A stretch of DNA of 5,381 nucleotides, taken from contig CAKQCC010000060.1 of NCBI GenBank assembly GCA_934216625.1, positions 1-5,381 of the forward strand, in the 5' to 3' direction. Source of the stretch: an uncultured Lactobacillaceae bacterium (GTDB taxonomy: Bacteria > Bacillota > Bacilli > Lactobacillales > Lactobacillaceae). Shown here one piece after another: positions 1 through 5,381 of this stretch. The notes under the pieces were generated by a model, which had not been told where the DNA came from, searched no databases, and saw nothing but the letters and a program-made list of their open reading frames with translations. The translations under genes were made by a program, and so were the position numbers. How positions within the stretch are numbered: the stretch's first letter is position 1; each line of letters opens with the position of its first letter.

Positions 1-2203
1 CCCGATGGGCTGGGATGCGTTCGGCTTGCCGGCTGAACAATATGCCCTGAAAACCGGCCACGAACCTGGTAAGTTTACTGAAGAAAACATTAATCACTTC
101 CGACGCCAGATTCAGTCATTGGGCTTTTCCTACGACTGGGATCGTGAAGTCAACACTTCGGACCCGAGTTATTACAAGTGGACCCAGTGGATTTTTGAAC
201 AAATGTACAAGCACGGTTTAGCTTACGAAAACAAGATCGAAGTTAACTGGGCCCCCGATTTCATGGGCGGCACCGTGGTTGCCAACGAAGAAGTCGAGGA
301 CGGTAAAACCAAACGAGGCGGCTACCCGGTTTACCGAAAACCGATGCGGCAATGGGTCTTGCGGATCACTAAGTACGCCGACCGCTTGATCGAAGGCTTG
401 AATGATCTAGATTGGCCCAAGAGCATCAAGGAAATGCAACGTAACTGGATCGGTCGTTCCCGCGGTGCCAGTGTTTACTTCCAAGTTGCTGGGCATCCGA
501 AAGCCAAGATCCAGGTCTTCACGACCCGGCCCGACACCCTGTTTGGCGCAACTTACATGGTCTTGGCGCCTGAACATCATCTGGTCAACCAAATTACGAC
601 CCCGAAGCAAAAGGCTAAAATTAAAGCGTACCAGCACAAAGTTTCGACGAAGTCCGATCTAGAACGAACCGATTTGAATAAACACAAAACCGGGGCCTTT
701 ACCGGTGCTTACGCAATTAACCCGGTTAACCACCGGAAATTACCGATTTGGATCGGTGATTACGTTTTGCCGTCTTACGGCACCGGTGCCATCATGGCCG
801 TTCCGGCTCATGATACCCGTGATTACGCGTTCGCCAAGAAATTCAAGTTGCCGATGATTCAGGTGATTAAGGGCGGTAATATTCAAAAAGCTGCCTACAC
901 CGGTGACGGCATTCATATTAACTCCGGCTTCGTGAACGGGATGAACAAAAAGCAGGCTATTCACGCCATGATCCAGTGGCTGCAGAAGCATCACGCTGGC
1001 CAGCCCAAGACCAATTACCGCTTGCGGGACTGGATTTTCTCTCGTCAGCGTTATTGGGGCGAACCGATTCCGGTGATTCACTGGGAAAACGGTAAGACTA
1101 CGTTAGTGCCGGAAGACCAGTTGCCGCTGAAACTACCGAAAGCTGATGACCTGAAGGAATCCGGCAGCATGGAAAGCCCACTGGCCAACATCAAGGATTG
1201 GGTTAACGTCACCGACCCGAAAACCGGCATGAAGGGCCGTCGCGAAACTAACACCATGCCGCAATGGGCCGGTAGCTGCTGGTATTACCTGCGTTATTGT
1301 GATCCGCATAATGACAAGGAATTTGCCAATCAGAAGGCCTTAAAATACTGGTTGCCGGTTGACTTGTACATCGGTGGTGCTGAACACGCGGTTCTGCATT
1401 TGCTGTACTCCCGTTTCTGGCATAAGTTCCTGTACGATTTAGGTGTTGTACCCACTAAAGAACCGTTCCATAAATTGGTTAACCAGGGGATGATTCTTGG
1501 CAAGGGCCACGTTAAGATGTCGAAGTCCAAGGGCAACGTAGTGAACCCTGACGACATCGTTAAAAAGTACGGTGCCGATACGTTACGCTTGTACGAAATG
1601 TTCATGGGCCCGCTGACCGCTTCAAAACCTTGGAGCACTAAGGACATTACGGGTTCTTACCGCTGGATTAACCGAATTTGGCGCCTGATTTTAAACGATC
1701 AGGATCAGGTTCGTTCAAACATCGGCGACCGAAACGATCATTCTTTGGACCGGATTTATAACCAGACCGTGAAAATCGTGACGGATGACTATACTAAGCT
1801 GCATTTTGACGTGGCGATTTCGCAGATGATGATCTTTATCAATCACGCTTACAAGGCTAAAGTAATTCCAAAGCGCTATATTGAAGGCTTCGTGAAGTTA
1901 CTTTACCCGATTACTCCACACGTTTGTGAAGAGTTCTGGCAGAAATTAGGACATGACCACACCATTACTTACGAACCGTGGCCGAAGTACGATCCAAAGC
2001 AATTGGTTAAGTCGACCATGAAGATGGCGATTCAGGTTAACGGCAAAGTCCGGGTGGTTCTGAAGTTCGCGAAAGGGACTTCAAAGGATCAGATTAAGCA
2101 GACCGCGTTAGCAAACCAGCGGATCAAAAAGTTTACGAACGGTAAGCAGATCCGAAAAGTGATCGTAATTCCAGGAAAGATTGTTAATGTCGTGGCAAAT
2201 TAA
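1..2203 (+). CDS. leuS: leucyl-tRNA synthetase, 5'-truncated by window edge
   Basis: Class I aminoacyl-tRNA synthetase that charges tRNA-Leu with leucine in the cytoplasm. The frame is already open at the left edge (first full codon at 2, Pro), so the true start, Rossmann-fold beginning and HIGH motif are upstream. About 75 residues are missing, judged from the usual length of just over 800. Counting from Met at nt 5: [11 protein letters not shown] at 1-11; a Cys-free ZN-1 region at about 80-117; CP1 editing domain with threonine-rich TTRPDT at 173-178 and [12 protein letters not shown] at 259-270, whose Asp270 matches the editing-site aspartate; [14 protein letters not shown] at 341-354; GSCWYYLRY at 423-431; [14 protein letters not shown] from 455; catalytic KMSKS at 504-508 (nt 1514-1528); anticodon-binding helical domain with [11 protein letters not shown] at 635-645; small C-terminal tRNA-binding domain from about 674. 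Catalytic and editing motifs present are intact. It ends at TAA just before a strong terminator. Any T-box leader would lie outside the window. Confidence 0.99.
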   Translation, partial: PMGWDAFGLPAEQYALKTGHEPGKFTEENINHFRRQIQSLGFSYDWDREVNTSDPSYYKWTQWIFEQMYKHGLAYENKIEVNWAPDFMGGTVVANEEVEDGKTKRGGYPVYRKPMRQWVLRITKYADRLIEGLNDLDWPKSIKEMQRNWIGRSRGASVYFQVAGHPKAKIQVFTTRPDTLFGATYMVLAPEHHLVNQITTPKQKAKIKAYQHKVSTKSDLERTDLNKHKTGAFTGAYAINPVNHRKLPIWIGDYVLPSYGTGAIMAVPAHDTRDYAFAKKFKLPMIQVIKGGNIQKAAYTGDGIHINSGFVNGMNKKQAIHAMIQWLQKHHAGQPKTNYRLRDWIFSRQRYWGEPIPVIHWENGKTTLVPEDQLPLKLPKADDLKESGSMESPLANIKDWVNVTDPKTGMKGRRETNTMPQWAGSCWYYLRYCDPHNDKEFANQKALKYWLPVDLYIGGAEHAVLHLLYSRFWHKFLYDLGVVPTKEPFHKLVNQGMILGKGHVKMSKSKGNVVNPDDIVKKYGADTLRLYEMFMGPLTASKPWSTKDITGSYRWINRIWRLILNDQDQVRSNIGDRNDHSLDRIYNQTVKIVTDDYTKLHFDVAISQMMIFINHAYKAKVIPKRYIEGFVKLLYPITPHVCEEFWQKLGHDHTITYEPWPKYDPKQLVKSTMKMAIQVNGKVRVVLKFAKGTSKDQIKQTALANQRIKKFTNGKQIRKVIVIPGKIVNVVAN

Positions 2204-2226
2204 TCATTTTAAAAATTAAATTGATT

Positions 2227-2260
2227 AAGCTGGTGAATTTATTTTCACCAGCTTTTTCTT
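2227..2260 (+). terminator. intrinsic terminator after leuS
   Basis: A perfect 11-bp inverted repeat (AAGCTGGTGAA at 2227-2237, TTCACCAGCTT at 2244-2254) encloses a 6-nt loop and runs into TTTTTCTT (2253-2260). It starts 24 nt after the leuS stop codon. Hairpin plus U-tract is the standard rho-independent layout. It should end leuS transcription and separate it from the flippase gene. Confidence 0.95.
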
Positions 2261-2264
2261 TCCG

Positions 2265-2293
2265 TTGATTACTATATCAAGAATGTTTAAAAT
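2265..2293 (+). promoter_or_regulatory. putative sigma-A promoter for the flippase gene
   Basis: TTGATT (2265-2270, four of six matches to TTGACA) is followed after 17 bp by TAAAAT (2288-2293, five of six matches to TATAAT). It lies just downstream of the leuS terminator, where a new promoter is needed. The predicted transcription start near 2300 leaves a 5' leader of about 60 nt. The surroundings are AT-rich, so a chance match is possible. Confidence 0.5.
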
Positions 2294-2341
2294 TAAAATT
2301 AGCTCTTGTCTAAATTAATAATTATGGAGTACATTGACAGA

Positions 2342-2348
2342 AAGCAGG
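2342..2348 (+). promoter_or_regulatory. Shine-Dalgarno-like site for the flippase gene
   Basis: AAGCAGG differs at one base from AAGGAGG and ends 11 nt before the ATG at 2360, a slightly long but workable spacing. It supports 2360 as the start. The next in-frame Met (codon 17, nt 2408) has no comparable site, and the upstream in-frame ATG at 2324 meets TAA at 2354-2356. Confidence 0.5.
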
Positions 2349-2359
2349 CAATTTAAAGC

Positions 2360-4018
2360 ATGCAAAAAAAAGATCGATCGCAATCAGAAAGTTCTGACCA
2401 ATCGAAAATGGTGGCTGGATCCACTTGGATGACCGCTGGCAGTATTTTTTCCAGAATTTTAGGGGCCATCTACATTATTCCGTGGAGCAAATGGTTCGCT
2501 AGTAAGTACTTACCGGCCAATGCTTTATATGTTCAAGGCTATAACGTTTACGCGACGCTATTAATTATCGCAATTGCCGGAATCCCTTCGGCAATCGCAA
2601 AGCAAGTGGCCCATTACAACGCTCTGAATGAATACGGAGTTGGGGTTAAACTTTATAAACGGGGCCTGCTGCTTTCGATGTCGATCGGAATCGTTTGCGC
2701 CGGGATCTTTTTCTTCGGAGCCCCTTGGCTTGATAATGATAACGCCGACGTAATCCCGGTGATGCACTCGCTAGCCTGGGCCGTGCTGATTATTCCGTCC
2801 ATGAGCATTACCCGCGGTTTCTTTCAAGGTTATCAAGATATGGCGCCCAGCGCAATTTCACAATTTGCCGAACAACTGGTCCGGGTTGCGTACATGCTGG
2901 GGACGGCTTACCTAATCATGCGGGTCATGCACGGAAACTGGATTACTGCCGTTTCACAGTCAACGCTTGCGGCTTTTGTAGGTGCGGTAGCCGGCTTTTT
3001 GATTCTAGGCTGCTATTATCTTCGCCGGCACAGTTACTACCGGAGTTTAGTCCGCCACAGTAACCATCAGGTGAAGGTGCCGACCAAAGAACTGTACCAT
3101 GAAATTATTCAGCAATCGGTTCCGTTTATTATTTTAGGTGCCGGAACGTCAATTTTTCAGCTAATTGATCAATATTCGTTCTTTAAATTAATGCACATGT
3201 TTCGGAGTTACAGCAAGCCGATGATTAACGATCTCTACGCTATTTTTGCCGGGAACGCTAATAAATTAGTTATGATTACGATTTCACTATCGAGTGCGAT
3301 TGCCATCACCGTCGTACCGTTACTATCGGAAGCTTACACCCGAAAAGACAAAACCGAAATCCGGCAGCAGATTACTAACGCCTTGGTACTGTTTGAATTA
3401 ATTATGCTGCCCAGTTCACTCGGAATGACTGCCATAGCGGGTCCGTTAAATCGCCTGTTTTACGGAACTAGCTACGACGCTTTGTCTGCTAACGTTCTGT
3501 CTTTCTATTCGTTAGTTGCCATTACTTTCGGGATCTTTACCGTGGTCAGTGCCATGATGCAGGGAATTTCTCAGAATAAGCGAGCGGTCGGCTACTTCTT
3601 CTGGGGAATCGTCGCGAAAGTGATTACTCAGGCGCCGCTAATTTACTTCTGCGGAACGTTCGGACCAATGCTATCGAGTGCCATCGGTTTCCTAGTTGCT
3701 AGCGGCTTAATCTTACGTTCGATGGACCGGCAGTTCGGGATCAATTACAGCCAGATCGCGACTGACACTAACGGGATTTTGCTTTGTTCGATCTTGGTGT
3801 ACGTTGAAGCGCTGGTCGCGGTAACTGCTGGCAATCATTACTTACGTCCGTTCCTCAACGTTTATAGCCGGGACGGCAGTCTGGTGGTGGTCATGATTGC
3901 GGTTCTGATTAGTGGCTTTTCTTACGGTTATTGTGTCCTGAAAAGTCACCTTGCTGATAAAATTTTGGGAACGCCAAAAGCAAGTCGGTTAAGAAAGAAA
4001 TTCAGAATTAGAAATTAA
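2360..4018 (+). CDS. polysaccharide biosynthesis protein / lipid-linked oligosaccharide flippase (MOP superfamily, YtgP/MurJ-type)
   Basis: A 552-residue integral membrane protein of the MOP (MATE/MVF/PST) superfamily, resembling Firmicute YtgP and SpoVB. The likely role is flipping an undecaprenyl-pyrophosphate-linked precursor (lipid II or a polysaccharide unit) across the cytoplasmic membrane; the exact substrate is inferred. A hydrophilic, charged N-terminus (1-18) precedes about 14 hydrophobic segments, roughly at 20-42, 60-85, 101-121, 136-154, 163-188, 201-222, 252-278, 295-325, 338-363, 380-400, 406-430, 435-455, 472-490 and 507-527. A basic tail closes the protein (KASRLRKKFRIRN). 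Family-like stretches are SRILGAIYIIPW (31-42), TRGFFQGYQDMAPSAISQF (151-169), EQLVRV (171-176) and MMQGISQNKRAVGYFFWG (399-416). The length fits the YtgP group. Start 2360 is chosen from the site at 2342-2348. It follows leuS behind a terminator, so it is probably transcribed separately. Alternative: a dedicated exopolysaccharide (Wzx-like) flippase, but no glycosyltransferase genes adjoin it here. Confidence 0.9.
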   Translation: MQKKDRSQSESSDQSKMVAGSTWMTAGSIFSRILGAIYIIPWSKWFASKYLPANALYVQGYNVYATLLIIAIAGIPSAIAKQVAHYNALNEYGVGVKLYKRGLLLSMSIGIVCAGIFFFGAPWLDNDNADVIPVMHSLAWAVLIIPSMSITRGFFQGYQDMAPSAISQFAEQLVRVAYMLGTAYLIMRVMHGNWITAVSQSTLAAFVGAVAGFLILGCYYLRRHSYYRSLVRHSNHQVKVPTKELYHEIIQQSVPFIILGAGTSIFQLIDQYSFFKLMHMFRSYSKPMINDLYAIFAGNANKLVMITISLSSAIAITVVPLLSEAYTRKDKTEIRQQITNALVLFELIMLPSSLGMTAIAGPLNRLFYGTSYDALSANVLSFYSLVAITFGIFTVVSAMMQGISQNKRAVGYFFWGIVAKVITQAPLIYFCGTFGPMLSSAIGFLVASGLILRSMDRQFGINYSQIATDTNGILLCSILVYVEALVAVTAGNHYLRPFLNVYSRDGSLVVVMIAVLISGFSYGYCVLKSHLADKILGTPKASRLRKKFRIRN

Positions 4019-4023
4019 ATTAT

Positions 4024-4062
4024 TATCAAATTAATCCTTACTTTAGGGGGGTTAATTTGATA
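4024..4062. repeat. inverted repeat between flippase gene and marR
   Basis: TATCAAATTAATCC (4024-4037) and GGGTTAATTTGATA (4049-4062) are inverted copies with one mismatch in 14 (a G:U pair if transcribed), separated by 11 nt. The repeat begins 6 nt after the flippase stop codon, and its right arm reaches into the marR -10 hexamer. As RNA it could form a stable hairpin, but TAATCGTT follows rather than a U-tract, so it is at best a non-canonical terminator. It could instead be a regulator binding site, since it covers the -35 region. Confidence 0.75.
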
Positions 4063-4066
4063 TAAT
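4058..4066 (+). promoter_or_regulatory. extended -10 promoter of the marR-efflux operon
   Basis: TGATATAAT is a perfect extended -10 element (TG, one base, TATAAT at 4061-4066). The best -35 candidate at 17-bp spacing is TTACTT (4038-4043), which is poor, so the promoter would rely on the TG extension. Transcription should start near 4073, leaving a leader of about 30 nt before marR. Confidence 0.8.
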
Positions 4067-4084
4067 CGTTAGTGTGCTAACGAT
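4065..4084. promoter_or_regulatory. probable MarR operator (perfect palindrome)
   Basis: ATCGTTAG (4065-4072) and CTAACGAT (4077-4084) are perfect inverted copies around TGTG, giving a 20-bp dyad. It overlaps the last two bases of the -10 and is centred on the predicted transcription start. MarR dimers typically bind 16-20 bp dyads in their own promoters. Size, symmetry and position all fit autorepression by the gene that follows. Binding by this particular MarR protein is inferred. Confidence 0.8.
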
Positions 4085-4087
4085 ATG

Positions 4088-4094
4088 AAGGTGG
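4088..4094 (+). promoter_or_regulatory. Shine-Dalgarno site of marR
   Basis: AAGGTGG, one base off AAGGAGG, ends 9 nt before the ATG at 4104 and fixes that start. It sits mostly in the loop of a possible small hairpin formed by GCTAAC (4076-4081) and GTTAGC (4094-4099). Confidence 0.75.
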
Positions 4095-4103
4095 TTAGCT
4101 GAA

Positions 4104-4514
4104 ATGAAGGATTTTGGTCGGCTAATTAAAAAGGCTTCGGCTAATTTAACGCGTCGATTTAATCATTTTGCGAGTCATTACGGGCTAACGGCGGTTCAAA
4201 TGTCATTGATTGATTTCCTGTGTTTGCACCAAAATCAGGAAATTGATCAACGGGATATTGAACACGAATTTTTGATTCGCCGTTCGACAGCTTCGGCATT
4301 ATTAAAGCGAATGGAGAATCGGGGGTTGGTGTCCAGGCAACCCAGTCGCATGGATGCTCGGCAGCGACAGGTGAAATTAACACCGAAATCGTTGCGGCTT
4401 GAACAGATCATTACCAGGTACATGCACGAACAGCAACGTCAAATTAACCGCAATTTTAGTCCTGGTGAAGTTAAATTGTTAAACCGGTTATTAAATTTTT
4501 TAGCTAATCGTTAA
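4104..4514 (+). CDS. MarR-family transcriptional regulator
   Basis: A 136-residue winged helix-turn-helix protein of usual MarR length. It is expected to act as a homodimeric repressor of its own operon, released by a small ligand. Terminal helices (about 1-24 and 97-136) would form the dimer interface. The DNA-binding core begins with TAVQMSLIDFL (29-39); a helix follows at about 48-57, a recognition helix at about 60-73 (STASALLKRMENRG), and a wing at about 78-93 containing DARQRQVKLT (84-93) with the family's D-x-R signature (Asp84, Arg86). The only cysteine is Cys40, so the N-terminal sensing cysteine of OhrR-type peroxide sensors is absent and a ligand-responsive type is more likely. The ATG is set by AAGGTGG at 4088-4094. 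A perfect palindrome over its promoter suggests autoregulation. The efflux gene starts 18 nt after its stop, pointing to one operon. The ligand cannot be told from sequence. Confidence 0.95.
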   Translation: MKDFGRLIKKASANLTRRFNHFASHYGLTAVQMSLIDFLCLHQNQEIDQRDIEHEFLIRRSTASALLKRMENRGLVSRQPSRMDARQRQVKLTPKSLRLEQIITRYMHEQQRQINRNFSPGEVKLLNRLLNFLANR

Positions 4515-4517
4515 ATC

Positions 4518-4525
4518 GAAAGGGG
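4518..4525 (+). promoter_or_regulatory. Shine-Dalgarno site deciding a TTG start
   Basis: GAAAGGGG ends 7 nt before TTG at 4533-4535 and lies in the marR-efflux gap. No ATG or GTG exists in this frame between the marR stop (TAA, 4512-4514, same frame) and 4533. Later candidates (GTG at 4563, ATG at 4593) lack such a site, and the second would cut into the first membrane helix. Confidence 0.75.
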
Positions 4526-4532
4526 ATCAATT

Positions 4533-5381
4533 TTGGATAATAGTCAAAAAATCTCACCAAAAGTGATTGGTGCGATTATTGCGACCGGCATCATGTCATT
4601 TTGTGGAGTCGTGGTTGAAACGGCCATGAACATTACGTTCCCGACGTTAATGCAGGAATTTGGCATTAGCACCAGTACTGTTCAATGGATGACCACGATT
4701 TACTTGCTGGTCGTTGCCATGATCGTGCCTTTGTCGGCCGTCATGAAGCGAAGTTTTCGCACTAAATCGTTGTTTATTACGGCGAATTTATTGTTTATCA
4801 TCGGATTAGTTTTAGATGCCGCCGCACCGATTTTCCCAATTTTACTGTTGGGCCGGGTCGTTCAAGGCTGTGGCACCGGAATTGCGCTGCCGCTAATGTT
4901 TAACATTATTCTGGAACAGGTTCCGGAATCAAAGATCGGGATGATGATGGGCGTTGGCTCACTAATCACCGCCATCGCGCCAGCCGTTGGACCAACGTTC
5001 GGCGGCTTTGTAGTGTCAACGCTTGGCTGGCGCTTCATCTTTATTTTCTTGTTGCCAATTCTAGTGATTTCACTGCTGGTTGGGCTTTTCTCAATTCAGC
5101 AGAAAAGTAAAGTTCGCAGAACCCACTTTGATGTTTTAAGTATGCTCGAAATTGCCGTTACCTTTATTGGCCTGGTCTACGGCTTCAGCAGTATGGGTAA
5201 AGGAACGTTCCTTAGCGTGACTTCGTTGTTGCCAATTTTAATTGGCATTATTGCGCTTGGGATGCTGGTTCACCGTTCTAATGCGATTAAAACACCCATT
5301 ATTCATCTTGATATTTTGAAGAATGGCTTGTTTGCCGGTCACTTAGTAGCGTTTTTTGCTCTTCAGCTGTTGACTTTAGGC
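4533..5381 (+). CDS. DHA2-family MFS drug exporter (EmrB/LmrB-like), 3'-truncated by window edge
   Basis: Proton-coupled multidrug efflux permease of the major facilitator superfamily, 14-helix DHA2 group. Only the first 283 residues (through about helix 8 and the start of helix 9) are in the window, with no stop. Membrane segments are roughly at 12-29, 50-70, 80-98, 102-123, 137-160, 166-186, 204-220, 229-246 and from 264. Diagnostic motifs: ETAMNITFPTLMQEF (29-43), with Glu29 at the acidic position of the DHA2 TM1 motif; TVQWMTTIYLLVVA (49-62); GRVVQGCGTGIALP (107-120), the RxxQG motif B of helix 4; GVGSLITAIAPAVGPTFGG (140-158), the antiporter motif C of helix 5; GWRFIF (165-170). The loop 2-3 motif A is degenerate (MKRSFRTKSLF, 71-81), as in LmrB-like proteins. 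The start is TTG, supported by GAAAGGGG at 4518-4525. It is co-oriented with marR at 18 nt, so the pump is probably induced when MarR is released. Drug substrates cannot be read from sequence. Confidence 0.93.
   Translation, partial: MDNSQKISPKVIGAIIATGIMSFCGVVVETAMNITFPTLMQEFGISTSTVQWMTTIYLLVVAMIVPLSAVMKRSFRTKSLFITANLLFIIGLVLDAAAPIFPILLLGRVVQGCGTGIALPLMFNIILEQVPESKIGMMMGVGSLITAIAPAVGPTFGGFVVSTLGWRFIFIFLLPILVISLLVGLFSIQQKSKVRRTHFDVLSMLEIAVTFIGLVYGFSSMGKGTFLSVTSLLPILIGIIALGMLVHRSNAIKTPIIHLDILKNGLFAGHLVAFFALQLLTLG

Noticed and set aside
407..1647. Long open frames on the minus strand (407-637, 740-1081, 1330-1647) and a plus-strand frame (465-662) within leuS
   Set aside because: They are antisense or out-of-frame shadows of a strongly conserved gene, and none resembles a known protein.
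2200..2228. 7-bp inverted repeat TTAATCA / TGATTAA around the leuS stop
   Set aside because: Short and AT-rich with a 15-nt loop, and it overlaps the base of the much stronger terminator stem. Likely coincidence.
2306..2335. Alternative promoter TTGTCT with TACATT at 18-bp spacing before the flippase gene
   Set aside because: The start would fall within the ribosome binding site near 2342, and both hexamers are weaker than the pair at 2265-2293.
2324..2356. Ten-codon ATG reading frame ending 3 nt before the flippase start (possible leader peptide)
   Set aside because: It has no Shine-Dalgarno site upstream and no regulatory codon run. It covers the flippase's own ribosome binding site and is easily explained by chance.
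2561..2767. Minus-strand open frame inside the flippase gene, and a similar one at 4159-4383 inside marR
   Set aside because: Both are fully embedded in well-supported genes and lack recognisable motifs.
4119..4146. Direct repeat CGGCTAATT twice, 19 nt apart, early in marR
   Set aside because: It lies inside coding sequence in different reading frames (around RLI and SAN), with no symmetry or link to the promoter. Chance similarity.

Overview
The window looks like chromosomal DNA of a low-to-mid GC Gram-positive bacterium, most likely Lactobacillaceae. The evidence is a lactobacillus-style leucyl-tRNA synthetase (Cys-free ZN-1 region), AT-rich intergenic gaps, Shine-Dalgarno-led genes including one TTG start, and extended -10 / sigma-A type promoters. 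The genus assignment is inferred from protein style, not from a search. All four genes lie on the + strand.

Layout. (1) Positions 1-2203 hold leuS, missing its 5' end (about 75 codons including the HIGH motif lie upstream), closed by a strong intrinsic terminator at 2227-2260. (2) The gap 2204-2359 holds that terminator, a plausible sigma-A promoter (2265-2293) and a Shine-Dalgarno-like site. (3) Positions 2360-4018 encode a 552-residue, 14-helix flippase of the MOP/MATE superfamily, of the polysaccharide biosynthesis protein / YtgP-SpoVB-MurJ type, probably exporting an undecaprenyl-linked cell-wall precursor. (4) The gap 4019-4103 is dense with signals: a long inverted repeat (4024-4062), an extended -10 promoter (4058-4066), a perfect 20-bp palindrome across the -10 and predicted transcription start (4065-4084), and a Shine-Dalgarno site. 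(5) Positions 4104-4514 encode a 136-residue MarR-family regulator. (6) Positions 4533-5381 encode the first 283 residues of a DHA2 (EmrB/LmrB-like) MFS drug exporter, starting at TTG and running off the window.

How it works together. leuS and the flippase are housekeeping genes, each probably with its own transcription signals. marR and the exporter are 18 nt apart and form a classic autoregulated efflux operon: MarR would bind the palindrome and block its own promoter until a ligand releases it, inducing the pump. I see no mobile element, CRISPR array, RNA gene or clearly new system. The most interesting part is the layered regulatory DNA at 4024-4099.
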